DNA of 64,000 nucleotides from an uncultured bacterium (GTDB lineage: Bacteria; Bacteroidota; Bacteroidia; Chitinophagales; Chitinophagaceae): assembly GCA_903920455.1 (NCBI GenBank), contig CAIXLY010000025.1, positions 1-64,000 on the forward strand, given 5' to 3'. The position numbers and the translations under genes are program-made. Position 1 is the stretch's first letter; every line of letters starts with the position of its first letter. A model generated the notes under the pieces. It saw nothing but the letters and a program-made list of their open reading frames with translations. It ran no database searches and had not been told where the DNA came from. Shown here in pieces: positions 18,337 to 27,283 of the stretch.

Positions 18337-18975
18337 ATGCAACTAGACGTATTAACAACAACAGGAAGTAAGACCGGCAGGACCATTGATTTGCCGGAAG
18401 ATATATTTGGCACTGAGCCGAACAAGCACGTCGTTTACCTAGCGGTTAAGCAATATCTTGCTGCACAGCGTCAAGGTACACACAAGGTAAAGACTCGTGC
18501 AGAAGTTCAAGGTTCTAGCAAAAAATTGCACCGTCAAAAGGGAACCGGTGGATCTCGTAAGGGCAATATTCGTAACCCTTTATACAAGGGTGGTGGTACT
18601 ATTTTTGGTCCAAAGCCTCACGCATACGATTTCAAGTTAAATCGCAGGGTGAAAGATCTTGCTAAAATCAGTGCACTAAGTCATAAAGGCAAAGAGAATG
18701 CAATTATTGTTGTGGAAGATCTCAAGCTTGAGGCTCCAAAAACAAGTTCTTTCGCCAGCATGTTGAAAGGCTTGAACGTGAGCAACAAAAAGGCGCTTTA
18801 CGTCATGCCTGATTTAGATGAAAATGTATTTGTAAGTGCTAGAAATATACCTTCTGTTCTTTCTTCTGTACTTTCTGACATCAATACCTATGATGTTGTG
18901 AATGCAGATGTTTTGATTATCACTGAGTCCGCAGCAAAATTGTTTGCTGAGCAGGAAGAAGGTGCTGAGGCATAA
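18337..18975 (+). CDS. rplD: 50S ribosomal protein L4
   Basis: Lines the exit tunnel; in E. coli it also represses its own operon at transcription and translation. The 212-aa protein has the internal loop QKGTGGSRKGNIRNPLYKGG and GPKPHAYDFKLNRRVKDLA. The C-terminus is slightly longer than in E. coli and acidic (EQEEGAEA). As the classical autogenous regulator of the S10 operon it is the first candidate ligand for the structured spacer before rplC. Confidence 0.98.
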   Translation: MQLDVLTTTGSKTGRTIDLPEDIFGTEPNKHVVYLAVKQYLAAQRQGTHKVKTRAEVQGSSKKLHRQKGTGGSRKGNIRNPLYKGGGTIFGPKPHAYDFKLNRRVKDLAKISALSHKGKENAIIVVEDLKLEAPKTSSFASMLKGLNVSNKKALYVMPDLDENVFVSARNIPSVLSSVLSDINTYDVVNADVLIITESAAKLFAEQEEGAEA

Positions 18976-19005
18976 TTGAATTGATTAATAATATAAATAA
19001 GATAT

Positions 19006-19305
19006 ATGAAACTTGCTGATGTTCTAGTAAAGCCCATTCTTTCTGAGAAGGCAAATCAGCTTTCAGAGAAAAGACGTGTTTATTCCTTCAAGGTTGCACG
19101 TATGGCTAACAAGCTTGAAATCAAGAAAGCGGTTGAAGATTTTTATGGTGTAACTGTAGAAGACGTAAGAACAGCTGTTTCTCCTGCTAAAAGCAAAAGC
19201 CGCAATACCAAAGCTGGTGTTGTTAGCGGAAGAAAGCCTGGTTTCAAGAAAGCATTTGTCAAGGTTGGAGAAGGCGACACAATTGATCTTTATACAACTA
19301 TTTAA
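19006..19305 (+). CDS. rplW: 50S ribosomal protein L23
   Basis: Sits at the tunnel exit and docks trigger factor, SRP and SecYEG. The 99-aa protein begins LADVLVKPILSEKANQL and keeps KLEIKKAVEDFYGVTVEDVRT, with the flexible basic loop in between and an FKKAFVKVGEGDTIDLY ending. Spacers of 30 and 40 bases to its neighbours indicate ordinary operon membership. Confidence 0.98.
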   Translation: MKLADVLVKPILSEKANQLSEKRRVYSFKVARMANKLEIKKAVEDFYGVTVEDVRTAVSPAKSKSRNTKAGVVSGRKPGFKKAFVKVGEGDTIDLYTTI

Positions 19306-19345
19306 CTGAGTAGAAAAGCGGCCCTCGGGGCAAAAAAATAACAAA

Positions 19346-20185
19346 ATGCCATTAAAGAAGTACAAACCAATTACAGCGGGAACCAGATGGAGGATCGGTA
19401 ACGCATACGCAGAGGTTACCACAATGACTCCTGAAAAATCGCTGTTGGAAAAGACAAAGTCAACTGCTGGTAGAAATTCTCAAGGCCGTCGTTCCATGCG
19501 TTACATGGGTGGTGGAAACAAGAAGATGTATCGTATCATTGACTTTAAGCGTGATAAGCATGAGGTGCCTGCTAAAGTTGCTACCATCGAGTATGATCCA
19601 AACAGGACTGCCTTCATTGCGCTTCTTAATTATGTAGATGGTGAAAAGCGTTATATTCTTGCTCCGCAAGGATTGACTGTTGGAATGACTGTAATTAGCG
19701 GTCTTGCTGTTCCTCCTGAGATTGGAAACACGTTGATGTTGAAGAACATGCCACTTGGTACCAATGTTCACAACATCGAGATGCAACCTGGTCAGGGTGG
19801 AAAGATTGCACGTAGCGCCGGCGCTTCTGCACAGCTTACCAACAAGGAAGAAAAATACGCGGTATTGAAAATGCCTTCAGGTGAACTGAGAAAGGTATTG
19901 GTTAATTGCTGCGCAACTGTCGGAGTTATTTCAAACTCAGATCATAGTCTTGAGAGCATGGGTAAAGCGGGAAGAAATCGCTGGAAAGGTATTCGTCCGC
20001 GTACCCGTGGTGTAGCGATGAACCCTGTCGATCACCCAATGGGTGGTGGTGAAGGCCGCGCTTCAGGAGGTCATCCTCGTAGCCGTACTGGTAAGTACGC
20101 AAAAGGTGAGAAGACAAGAACACGTGGAAAGGGTAGTGATAAGTTGATCCTTCAGCGTAAGGACGGCAGCAAGCTTGCAAAATAA
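19346..20185 (+). CDS. rplB: 50S ribosomal protein L2
   Basis: Primary 23S rRNA-binding protein needed for subunit association and peptidyl transfer. Full length at 279 aa, with the [19 protein letters not shown] region, [18 protein letters not shown], and the conserved [19 protein letters not shown] tip loop including the functionally key histidine. The C-terminal tail is basic. Standard position after rplW. Confidence 0.99.
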   Translation: MPLKKYKPITAGTRWRIGNAYAEVTTMTPEKSLLEKTKSTAGRNSQGRRSMRYMGGGNKKMYRIIDFKRDKHEVPAKVATIEYDPNRTAFIALLNYVDGEKRYILAPQGLTVGMTVISGLAVPPEIGNTLMLKNMPLGTNVHNIEMQPGQGGKIARSAGASAQLTNKEEKYAVLKMPSGELRKVLVNCCATVGVISNSDHSLESMGKAGRNRWKGIRPRTRGVAMNPVDHPMGGGEGRASGGHPRSRTGKYAKGEKTRTRGKGSDKLILQRKDGSKLAK

Positions 20186-20222
20186 TTAAACAGAAAAGAA
20201 CACATAACAAGAAACCAATATT

Positions 20223-20492
20223 ATGGCTCGTTCAATAAGAAAAGGTCCGTATGTAGCGGCCAAACTAGAGAAGAAGGTTGAAGCAATGAATGATGGCAAA
20301 TCAAAAAAGTCAGTTGTGAAGACATGGAGCCGCAGAAGCACCATCACTCCTGATTTCGTTGGCCACACTTTTGCTGTACACAATGGGAATAAGTTTATTC
20401 CTGTGTATGTAACCGAATTTATGGTTGGTCACAAGTTGGGTGAATTTTCACCTACAAGGAATTTCAGAGGACACTCAAGTAAGAAAGTATAA
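20223..20492 (+). CDS. rpsS: 30S ribosomal protein S19
   Basis: Head protein that contacts the A-site region and S13. Full length at 89 aa, beginning [19 protein letters not shown] and carrying [21 protein letters not shown] and [16 protein letters not shown]. It sits 37 bases after rplB and 44 before rplV. Nothing unusual. Confidence 0.99.
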   Translation: MARSIRKGPYVAAKLEKKVEAMNDGKSKKSVVKTWSRRSTITPDFVGHTFAVHNGNKFIPVYVTEFMVGHKLGEFSPTRNFRGHSSKKV

Positions 20493-20536
20493 ATCATTTT
20501 CCAAAACTTCGGTCAGGGAAATAGAAAACTAAACAT

Positions 20537-20875
20537 ATGGAAGCAATAGCAAAATTGAAAAATCATCCAACTTCACCCCGCAAAATGCGTTTGCTCGCAG
20601 ACGTTATTCGCGGAATGAATGTTGAGAAAGCAGTAGCCATCCTAGAGCACCATCCTCAGCATAGTGCAATTCCATTGCGCAAGCTTGTTCTTTCAGCAGT
20701 AAGCAACTGGAAGCAAAAAAATGATGGTGGCAATGTAGAAGCCTTGGTGGTAAAGACAATATTTGTTGATGGTGCTAGAAGCATCAAGAGAATGTTGCCG
20801 GCTCCACAAGGTCGTGCTTATCGCATGCGCAAGCGCAGCAATCACGTAACTGTTATTGTTGACGCAAACAATTAA
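20537..20875 (+). CDS. rplV: 50S ribosomal protein L22
   Basis: Its long beta-hairpin lines the exit tunnel near the macrolide site. The 112-aa protein has SPRKMRLLADVIRGMNVEKA near the start and ends with the hairpin region MLPAPQGRAYRMRKRSNHVTV in two adjacent blocks. Length and hairpin appear normal, with no insertion of the kind linked to macrolide resistance. Confidence 0.98.
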   Translation: MEAIAKLKNHPTSPRKMRLLADVIRGMNVEKAVAILEHHPQHSAIPLRKLVLSAVSNWKQKNDGGNVEALVVKTIFVDGARSIKRMLPAPQGRAYRMRKRSNHVTVIVDANN

Positions 20876-20896
20876 GAACATACAAACTGAATCATA

Positions 20897-21682
20897 ATGG
20901 GTCAAAAAACGAATCCAATTGGCAACAGGTTAGGCATCATCCGCGGATGGGAGAGCAACTGGTACGGAAGTAAGAAAGATTACGCGCACAAATTAATTGA
21001 GGATACAAAAATCCGCAGTTACCTAAATGCTCGTATCAACAAGGGTGGTATTGCAAAGATTGTTATTGAGCGTACGTTGAATAAACTCATTGTAACGATC
21101 CATACATCCAAGCCTGGTATCATCATCGGAAAAGGTGGCGGAGAAGTGGATAGGGTTAAAGAAGAGTTGAAAAAACTGACTGGGAAAGAAGATGTTCAAA
21201 TTAACATCCTCGAAATCCGCAGGCCAGAATTGGATGCTACCATTGTCGGCGAAACAATCGCTAAACAAATTGAAAACCGCATCAGCTACAAACGTGCTAT
21301 CAAAATGGCTATCGCCTCAACGATGCGCTTAGGAGCTGAAGGCATCAAGATCAAGGTTGGTGGTCGTATCGGCGGAGCAGAGATTGCCCGTTCTGAAGAA
21401 ATCAAACAAGGTCGTGTACCTCTTCATACCTTCAGGATGGATATCGATTACGCCTCTCTTTTCGCACAAACCGTTTACGGAAAGATTGGAATAAAGGTAT
21501 GGATCTGTAAGGGCGAGGTTCTTGCAAAGCGTGACTTGAATCCAAATTTCGTTGGCGGAAAGTCTGATGGAGCTGAAAGAAGAGATGTTCGTGGCGGAGC
21601 ACCATCGGGTGGTCGTGATGACAGACGTGGTCCTGGTTCGGGCGATAGAAGACCAAGTGCTGGAAGGGATCGTAGAGGATAA
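20897..21682 (+). CDS. rpsC: 30S ribosomal protein S3 with a glycine/arginine-rich tail
   Basis: Lines the mRNA entry tunnel and has helicase-like activity with S4 and S5. The core of about 220 aa is standard: [17 protein letters not shown], the KH loop [17 protein letters not shown], and KRDLNPNF near the end of the core. It extends to 261 aa by a low-complexity tail of about 40 residues rich in Gly, Arg and Asp ([15 protein letters not shown] within it), likely disordered. Such tails occur in Bacteroidota; the role is unknown. Confidence 0.98.
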   Translation: MGQKTNPIGNRLGIIRGWESNWYGSKKDYAHKLIEDTKIRSYLNARINKGGIAKIVIERTLNKLIVTIHTSKPGIIIGKGGGEVDRVKEELKKLTGKEDVQINILEIRRPELDATIVGETIAKQIENRISYKRAIKMAIASTMRLGAEGIKIKVGGRIGGAEIARSEEIKQGRVPLHTFRMDIDYASLFAQTVYGKIGIKVWICKGEVLAKRDLNPNFVGGKSDGAERRDVRGGAPSGGRDDRRGPGSGDRRPSAGRDRRG

Positions 21683-21717
21683 TTTTTAAAACGGGTATTC
21701 AATATAAATACTTCAAC

Positions 21718-22137
21718 ATGTTACAACCAAAAAGAACGAAACACAGAAAGGCGCAGAAAGGAAGGATTAGAGAAGTGGCCAAAAGAGGCGCATTGCTCTC
21801 CTTTGGTTCATTCGGACTTAAAGCGCTTGAGCCAGTGTGGATGACCAACAGGCAAATAGAAGCAGCACGTCAAGCAATGACACGTGCTATGAAAAGGGAA
21901 GGAAACGTTTGGATCAGAATTTTCCCTGATAAACCAATCACCCGCAAGCCCGCCGAAGTAAGGATGGGTAAGGGTAAAGGTAATCTTGAATTCTGGGCAG
22001 CTGTTGTTGAGCCAGGAAGGATTCTTTTCGAGGTAGAAGGTGTCACTATTGAGGTGGCGCGTGAAGCAATGGAACTTGCTGCAGCCAAATTGCCTATTAA
22101 AACTAAGTTTATTGTACGCAGGGATTATGCGGTATAA
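21718..22137 (+). CDS. rplP: 50S ribosomal protein L16
   Basis: Helps position A-site tRNA and complete the peptidyl transferase centre. The 139-aa protein begins [16 protein letters not shown] and includes [18 protein letters not shown] and the [16 protein letters not shown] block. Between rpsC (35 bases) and rpmC (27 bases), the universal order. Confidence 0.98.
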   Translation: MLQPKRTKHRKAQKGRIREVAKRGALLSFGSFGLKALEPVWMTNRQIEAARQAMTRAMKREGNVWIRIFPDKPITRKPAEVRMGKGKGNLEFWAAVVEPGRILFEVEGVTIEVAREAMELAAAKLPIKTKFIVRRDYAV

Positions 22138-22164
22138 GGATTTTGAAAGTTAAACAACTGAAAC

Positions 22165-22371
22165 ATGTCACAGAAGATCGAATTTTTGAAAAGCCTTTCA
22201 TCACTCAGTGAATCTGATATCAAGTCAAAGATTATTGAAGATGAATTGCGTCTTAAAAAACTACATTTTGCCCACGCAATTACTCCACTTGAAAACCCTA
22301 TGACAATTAGGATTTTGAGGAAGGATATCGCAAGGCTCAAAACAGAATTAAAGAAAAGGGCAATTGCCTAG
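22165..22371 (+). CDS. rpmC: 50S ribosomal protein L29
   Basis: Small coiled two-helix protein near the tunnel exit. At 68 aa it is normal in length but the sequence is divergent at its N-terminus (SQKIEFLKSLSSLSESDIKS), with the conserved tail TIRILRKDIARLKTELKKR identifying it. Its place between rplP and rpsQ confirms the call. Confidence 0.95.
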   Translation: MSQKIEFLKSLSSLSESDIKSKIIEDELRLKKLHFAHAITPLENPMTIRILRKDIARLKTELKKRAIA

Positions 22372-22431
22372 TAACCGAAAGGGAACATTAAAAACCAATC
22401 CGGTCTTGGACCGGGGCTAAAATAAAAAGAA

Positions 22432-22689
22432 ATGGTTGATAGAAAAATTCGTAAGACCAAAACGGGTGTTGTAAGCAGCGACAAGATGGAAAAAACCATC
22501 ACAGTTGCTGTTGAAAGAAAAGTAAAGCACCCCCTTTATGGAAAGTTCGTTAAGAAAACGACTAAGTTCCATGCACATGATGAAAAAAACGAAGCCAAAC
22601 CAGGTGATGTGGTAAGAATCATGGAAACCAGGCCCCTCAGCAAGACAAAACGCTGGAGATTGGTAGACATTATTGAAAAAGCCAAATAG
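22432..22689 (+). CDS. rpsQ: 30S ribosomal protein S17
   Basis: Primary 16S-binding OB-fold protein. The 85-aa sequence has [19 protein letters not shown] and [25 protein letters not shown] in consecutive blocks. It follows a 60-base spacer that contains a short CCGGTCTTGGACCGGG hairpin (22401-22416); this has no following T run and is probably not a terminator. Confidence 0.98.
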   Translation: MVDRKIRKTKTGVVSSDKMEKTITVAVERKVKHPLYGKFVKKTTKFHAHDEKNEAKPGDVVRIMETRPLSKTKRWRLVDIIEKAK

Positions 22690-22760
22690 TATCTTTCGAC
22701 CTAGTGTCTAAAGACAAATTGTTTAACCATACGGCATAGCCCGTATAAAATAGAAAAAAA

Positions 22761-23129
22761 ATGATTCAGCAAGAATCCAGATTGAATGTAGCAGACAACA
22801 GCGGTGCCAAAGAAGTTCTTTGTATCCGTGTCTTGGGCAATAGCGGACAGGATTATGCGAAGATCGGCGACAAAATCGTTGTTACCATTAAAGATGCAAT
22901 TCCTGCAGGTGGTATCAAAAAAGGTACTGTAGCCAAGGCTGTAATTGTTCGCACCAAGAACAAACTTCGCAGAAAAGATGGTTCGTATATACGCTTTGAC
23001 GACAATGCAGTTGTGTTGCTTAATGCCTCTGATGAGCCAAGGGGTACTCGTATCTTCGGCCCAGTTGCACGTGAGCTGAGGGACAAAGGATATATGAAGA
23101 TTATTTCACTTGCACCAGAGGTTCTATAG
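22761..23129 (+). CDS. rplN: 50S ribosomal protein L14
   Basis: Forms the intersubunit bridge B8 and contacts L19 and the silencing factor RsfS. Full length at 122 aa: [42 protein letters not shown], and the ending [13 protein letters not shown] are all canonical. First gene of the classical spc segment, 71 bases after rpsQ with no promoter consensus seen between. Confidence 0.99.
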   Translation: MIQQESRLNVADNSGAKEVLCIRVLGNSGQDYAKIGDKIVVTIKDAIPAGGIKKGTVAKAVIVRTKNKLRRKDGSYIRFDDNAVVLLNASDEPRGTRIFGPVARELRDKGYMKIISLAPEVL

Positions 23130-23168
23130 TAAGTATAAACTGCGTGAAGAACGCTTAAAATAAAGACA

Positions 23169-23507
23169 ATGAGCAATAGATTTAAACCCAAGTTCAATAT
23201 CAAAAAAGGCGATACCGTTGTGGTAATCTCCGGTGATGACAAGGATACCAAAAAGCCACGCAAAGTGCTTGAAGTATTCCCTGAAAAGTCACGTGTTCTT
23301 GTGGAAGGGGCAAACATTATCACTCGCCACACCAAACCTTCAGCACAGAATACTAAAGGTGGACTTGTAAAAAGAGAAGCTTCTATGCACATCAGCAACG
23401 TAATGCTGTGGGATGAAAAGAAAGAAGTAGCTACTAAGATCACAAGATCTAGGGAGAATGGTAAATTAGTTAGAATATCTAAAAAGTCAGGGGAGGTAAT
23501 TAAATAA
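23169..23507 (+). CDS. rplX: 50S ribosomal protein L24
   Basis: Early 50S assembly initiator. The 112-aa KOW-domain protein has [20 protein letters not shown] and [16 protein letters not shown]. Its TAA stop shares its last base with the rplE ATG (TAATG), and the last codons include GGGGAGG ten bases before that ATG, which may act as a ribosome binding site for rplE. Confidence 0.98.
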   Translation: MSNRFKPKFNIKKGDTVVVISGDDKDTKKPRKVLEVFPEKSRVLVEGANIITRHTKPSAQNTKGGLVKREASMHISNVMLWDEKKEVATKITRSRENGKLVRISKKSGEVIK

Positions 23508-24079
23508 TGAGCACAACTACATACACACCCAGGTTACAGGCTAAGTATCACAACGAAGTGATTCCAGCACTGATGAAAAAATTCGGCTACACTTCTGTGA
23601 TGCAAGTGCCCAAACTAACAAAAATCTGTTTGAACAGAGGCGTTAATGGTGCCGTTACAGACAAGAAGTTGATCGATATCGCTATTGATGAAATGACTAT
23701 CATTAGTGGTCAAAAAGCACAATCAACCCGTTCAAAAAAGGATATTTCAAATTTCAAACTTCGTAAGCACATGCCAATCGGTGCCCGCGTAACACTTCGT
23801 GGTGTTAAGATGTTTGAATTTCTTGACAGGTTAGTTTCTGCTTCATTGCCACGAGTTCGTGATTTCAAAGGAATAAGCGAGAAAGCTTTTGATGGTCGTG
23901 GAAACTATACTTTGGGCGTTACCGAACAAATCATTTTCCCTGAGATTGATATTGATAAGGTGAGCAAAATAACAGGAATGGACATCACCTTTGTAACCAC
24001 TTCAAAAAACAATGAAGAGGCTTACGAGCTGTTGAAAGAAATGGGGATGCCGTTTAAAAACATCAGAAAAGAAAATTAA
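23507..24079 (+). CDS. rplE: 50S ribosomal protein L5
   Basis: Binds 5S rRNA and contacts the P-site tRNA. The 190-aa protein includes the [16 protein letters not shown] start region, [20 protein letters not shown], and [20 protein letters not shown]. It overlaps rplX by one base and has a GGGAGG sequence at 23491-23496, one of the few purine-rich start signals in the window; coupling to rplX is likely. Confidence 0.98.
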   Translation: MSTTTYTPRLQAKYHNEVIPALMKKFGYTSVMQVPKLTKICLNRGVNGAVTDKKLIDIAIDEMTIISGQKAQSTRSKKDISNFKLRKHMPIGARVTLRGVKMFEFLDRLVSASLPRVRDFKGISEKAFDGRGNYTLGVTEQIIFPEIDIDKVSKITGMDITFVTTSKNNEEAYELLKEMGMPFKNIRKEN

Positions 24080-24122
24080 TTTAAAATTGGGCCTAGCCCG
24101 CGATTAATATAATCCAGAATTT

Positions 24123-24392
24123 ATGGCAAAAGAATCGGTAAAAGCCAGACAAAGAAAAAGAGAAAAAATGGTTGTTAAGTTTGCTGAAAAGCGTGCTGCC
24201 CTCAAGGCTGCAGGTGATTGGCAAGCGTTGGACCAATTGCCTAAAAACTCCTCTAAGGTGCGCCTAAAAAACAGGTGTCAAATTACAGGTCGTCCAAAAG
24301 GCTACATGCGTTTCTTTGGACTGTCGAGGGTAACCTTCAGGGACATGGCCTTGGCCGGAAAAATACCCGGTGTAAAAAAAGCGAGCTGGTAA
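24123..24392 (+). CDS. rpsN: 30S ribosomal protein S14 (zinc-independent type)
   Basis: 30S head assembly protein. At 89 aa it is the longer C-minus form: it has a single cysteine in the [19 protein letters not shown] block instead of the two CxxC pairs of the zinc-binding short form. This means no zinc-regulated exchange can be inferred here. It is 43 bases after rplE and 74 before rpsH. Confidence 0.98.
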   Translation: MAKESVKARQRKREKMVVKFAEKRAALKAAGDWQALDQLPKNSSKVRLKNRCQITGRPKGYMRFFGLSRVTFRDMALAGKIPGVKKASW

Positions 24393-24450
24393 TCGAAACA
24401 ACTCTATTAATAAACAAACAACAAAAACCTAAATAATCCCGAAGGGGACT

Positions 24451-24457
24451 AAGGAGG
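24451..24457 (+). promoter_or_regulatory. Perfect Shine-Dalgarno sequence before rpsH
   Basis: AAGGAGG ends nine bases before the rpsH ATG. Nearly all other genes here lack such a sequence. An upstream TCCC (24437-24440) could pair either with GGGG at 24444-24447 or with the GGGA overlapping the Shine-Dalgarno, and GGGACT occurs twice (24445-24450 and 24456-24461), so the site might switch structure. Confidence 0.75.
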
Positions 24458-24466
24458 GACTAAAAT

Positions 24467-24865
24467 ATGACTACAGATCCAATTGCAGATTTTTTGACAA
24501 GGGTCAGAAATGCACAGATGGCAGGACACAGAATCGTTGAGATTCCCGCTTCTAACCTAAAGAAGCGCATAACTGAAATCCTGTACCATCAAGGCTATAT
24601 CCTTAAGTATAAATTTGAGGATGACAGTAAGCAAGGCGTAATCAAGATCGCCTTGAAATACGATGCCATGAGCAAGGCCCCAGCCATCAAGACCCTTGAG
24701 CGTGTAAGTCGCCCAGGTTTGAGGCAGTATGCTAAGCCGCTTGAGTTTAAAAGAGTTAAAAACGGTTTGGGAATAGCTATCCTTTCCACCTCTAAAGGGG
24801 TGATGACTGACAAGGAAGCAAAAACCCAGAACGTTGGTGGCGAAGTCCTTTGCTATATATATTAA
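24467..24865 (+). CDS. rpsH: 30S ribosomal protein S8
   Basis: Central-domain 16S rRNA-binding protein; in E. coli it represses the spc operon by binding its mRNA. Full length at 132 aa with DPIADFLTRVRNAQMAGH and the C-terminal SRPGLRQYAKP and ILSTSKGVMTDKEAK blocks. It has a perfect Shine-Dalgarno (AAGGAGG at 24451) in a genome that scarcely uses them, which may mark a special control point. Confidence 0.98.
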   Translation: MTTDPIADFLTRVRNAQMAGHRIVEIPASNLKKRITEILYHQGYILKYKFEDDSKQGVIKIALKYDAMSKAPAIKTLERVSRPGLRQYAKPLEFKRVKNGLGIAILSTSKGVMTDKEAKTQNVGGEVLCYIY

Positions 24866-24963
24866 ACATCTTCCCTGCCGGGATATCCAGGTGCGCGTAC
24901 TAAGTTTTCTATACGGAACTGAAACCGCCAGGAGTAATCGTCAGGGACTTAAAAACAAATAGT

Positions 24964-25518
24964 ATGTCTCGTATAGGTAAAAAGAACATTGAAATCCCAA
25001 AGGGTGTTACCGTAACAGTTGGTTCGGATAACACGGTTACCGTGAAAGGCCCTAAAGGAGAATTGAAACAAGCCATTGACCGTGATATCACAGTAGTTGT
25101 TACTGATTCAGTCGTTGAGTTTAAAAGGCCAACTGACCAAATCAGACACCGTGCTCTTCATGGTTTGTACCGAGCGCTTGTGAATAATCTCGTTAATGGT
25201 GTAACGATCGGGTTTAAAAAAGAATTGGAACTTGTCGGTGTGGGTTACAAAGCATCAAGTCAAGGTAATTTACTTGACCTTGCTCTTGGTTATTCTCACA
25301 ACATCATTTTTGAAATTCCTAGTGAATTAAAAGTGTCGACTACCCAAGAAAAGGGAGACAATCCGCGTATATTTCTTGAAGGCATCGACAGGCAATTGCT
25401 TGGTCAGGTGGCTGCAAAAATCAGGGGACTAAGAAAACCTGAACCATACAAAGGAAAGGGTGTGAAGTACAAAGGAGAATATATCCGTCGTAAAGCTGGT
25501 AAATCAGCAGGTAAATAA
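24964..25518 (+). CDS. rplF: 50S ribosomal protein L6
   Basis: Supports the sarcin-ricin loop and factor binding. The 184-aa protein has two related domains, starting MSRIGKKNIEIPKGVTV and ending with the LRKPEPYKGKGVKYKGEYI block and a KSAGK tail. A 98-base spacer, the longest after rplC, precedes it; I see only short pairings there and no consensus promoter. Confidence 0.98.
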   Translation: MSRIGKKNIEIPKGVTVTVGSDNTVTVKGPKGELKQAIDRDITVVVTDSVVEFKRPTDQIRHRALHGLYRALVNNLVNGVTIGFKKELELVGVGYKASSQGNLLDLALGYSHNIIFEIPSELKVSTTQEKGDNPRIFLEGIDRQLLGQVAAKIRGLRKPEPYKGKGVKYKGEYIRRKAGKSAGK

Positions 25519-25563
25519 TAATCGTTAACCGCTCCTGGCAGTATCAGGAAAAAATTTAATAAG

Positions 25564-25917
25564 ATGAACGTAAAATCACTAAGAAGACAAAGGATCAAAT
25601 ATACGATCCGTAAAAAAATATCGGGCACCGCTGCGTTGCCTAGGCTCAGTGTATTCAGAAGCAATACAGAAATTTATGCTCAGATGATTGACGATGTCAA
25701 TGGTAATACCCTTGCCTCAGCTTCATCTCGCGATAAAGACATCAAGGCTCAAAAAGGAAACAAGACCGATAAAAGTAAGCTTGTTGGACAAGCGATTGCC
25801 AAAAAGGCAATTGAACTTGGCATGGCAACTTGTGTTTTTGATCGTGGAGGGTTTCTATATCATGGAAGGGTTAAGGCTGTGGCAGAAGGTGCACGTGAAG
25901 GGGGCCTTAAATTCTAA
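25564..25917 (+). CDS. rplR: 50S ribosomal protein L18
   Basis: Brings 5S rRNA into the 50S subunit with L5. Full length at 117 aa: basic N-terminus with [33 protein letters not shown], and the C-terminal [21 protein letters not shown] block. Ordinary operon position between rplF and rpsE. Confidence 0.98.
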   Translation: MNVKSLRRQRIKYTIRKKISGTAALPRLSVFRSNTEIYAQMIDDVNGNTLASASSRDKDIKAQKGNKTDKSKLVGQAIAKKAIELGMATCVFDRGGFLYHGRVKAVAEGAREGGLKF

Positions 25918-25949
25918 TCAATCATTTATTTAAATCAATATTTCAATAC

Positions 25950-26468
25950 ATGTCACAAGTAATTTATACCAAAGTCAAAGCCGGAGACCTTGAGTTGAAA
26001 GAGAAAGTTGTTGCCATCAACCGTGTTGTTAAAACAACCAAAGGTGGTAGAGCTTTCAGTTTCTCCGCATTGGTAGTTGTTGGTAACGGAGAAGGTGTTG
26101 TTGGTCACGGACTGGGGAAAGCCAAAGAGGTACAAGAAGCCATCACAAAGGGTATTGAAGATGCAAAAAAGAACCTGATTAAAATACCTGTAATGAAGGG
26201 TACAATCCCTCATGATCAACTTGCAAAAGAAGGCGCAGCGAAAGTGCTTATAAAGCCTGCTGCCCATGGTACTGGTGTTCTTGCTGGAGGCAGCATGCGC
26301 GCAGTTCTAGAGAGTGTTGGTCTAACTGACGTTCTTGCAAAATCACTTGGTTCAGCCAATCCGCACAACGTGGTAAAGGCAACTTTCAAAGCCCTCGCTT
26401 TGTTGCGTGAACCTATCCATGTTGCAAAAACAAGGTCCATTGGTTTGAAAAAAGTTTTTAACGGGTAA
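25950..26468 (+). CDS. rpsE: 30S ribosomal protein S5
   Basis: Decoding fidelity and mRNA unwinding protein. The 172-aa protein has the dsRNA-binding-like N-domain with the [20 protein letters not shown] loop (the usual site of spectinomycin-resistance changes; looks wild type) and the C-domain [19 protein letters not shown]. Standard order before rpmD. Confidence 0.98.
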   Translation: MSQVIYTKVKAGDLELKEKVVAINRVVKTTKGGRAFSFSALVVVGNGEGVVGHGLGKAKEVQEAITKGIEDAKKNLIKIPVMKGTIPHDQLAKEGAAKVLIKPAAHGTGVLAGGSMRAVLESVGLTDVLAKSLGSANPHNVVKATFKALALLREPIHVAKTRSIGLKKVFNG

Positions 26469-26519
26469 GCAGTAGCTCACCAATTATTTGATTAAATTAA
26501 ATCCCCCAGGGGTTTCAAT

Positions 26520-26699
26520 ATGAAAAAGCTGAAAATAACGAAAGTAAAGAGTGTCATCGACCGTCCTGAACGTCAAAAGCGTACCATGGAGGCTCTTGGA
26601 CTAGGAAAACTTAACGCCACAGTAGAAGTAGAGGCAACTCCACAAATACTCGGAATGGTTAGAAAAGTTAACCATCTTATCAAAGTAGAAGAAATCTAA
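26520..26699 (+). CDS. rpmD: 50S ribosomal protein L30
   Basis: A 59-aa protein that I translated directly from the gap between rpsE and rplO. It reads [20 protein letters not shown] at the start and ends [15 protein letters not shown], matching L30 in size and in the [20 protein letters not shown] middle. Position between rpsE and rplO is the universal one. An upstream GGGG stretch is only weakly Shine-Dalgarno-like. Confidence 0.96.
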   Translation: MKKLKITKVKSVIDRPERQKRTMEALGLGKLNATVEVEATPQILGMVRKVNHLIKVEEI

Positions 26700-26777
26700 A
26701 GGCAATCCCTGTTAGCCTTTATTCATATTTAAACATACGAGTGGTCTCAGGGGACTGCGCTGAGTAAAATTTTTGAC

Positions 26778-27227
26778 ATGAAACTGCATACATTAAGGCC
26801 CGCTAAAGGCGCCACTAAGAAAGAGAAAAGAATTGGTCGTGGTGAAGCTTCCGGACATGGAGGAACATCGACCCAAGGTAATAAAGGTGCTCAATCTCGC
26901 ACCGGTTACAAGAGCAGAAGAGGACACGAAGGTGGCCAGATGCCTATTCAACGCCGTATTCCAAAGGTCGGATTCAAAAACTTTAGCAGAGTTGAATATA
27001 AAGTATTCAATCTTGGACAGGTTGAATCCCTTGTTGAGAAATACAACCTACCTGACTTCGGTATGGAGACATTATACATCAATGGATTGATAAGCCGGAC
27101 AGATAAAGTGAAAATACTGGGTAATGGCGCCATCACTACAAAAGTTACTTTCAAAGTAACTGCTGCAAGCGAAAAGGCGAAGTCTATTATTGAGGCAGCT
27201 GGCGGTTCCGTTGAAATCATTAAATAA
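26778..27227 (+). CDS. rplO: 50S ribosomal protein L15
   Basis: Late assembly protein deep in the 50S. The 149-aa protein has the glycine-rich basic N-terminus (KRIGRGEASGHGGTSTQGNK, GAQSRTGYKSRRGHEGGQMP) and the C-terminal VTAASEKAKSIIEAAGG globular part. It precedes secY by 56 bases, as in most bacteria. Confidence 0.98.
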   Translation: MKLHTLRPAKGATKKEKRIGRGEASGHGGTSTQGNKGAQSRTGYKSRRGHEGGQMPIQRRIPKVGFKNFSRVEYKVFNLGQVESLVEKYNLPDFGMETLYINGLISRTDKVKILGNGAITTKVTFKVTAASEKAKSIIEAAGGSVEIIK

Positions 27228-27283
27228 TTTCCGATATTTAATGTGCACGGTCGCATTCATTATAACGGACTAAATATTTTCCA

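Noticed and set aside
22401-22416. Hairpin between rpmC and rpsQ as a terminator
   Set aside because: Stem is short and no T run follows; it lies in an operon that must be read through.
22853-23443. A 196-codon open frame on the minus strand across rplN and rplX
   Set aside because: It lies wholly antisense to two certain ribosomal protein genes, has no recognisable motif and follows their codon pattern, so it is a shadow.
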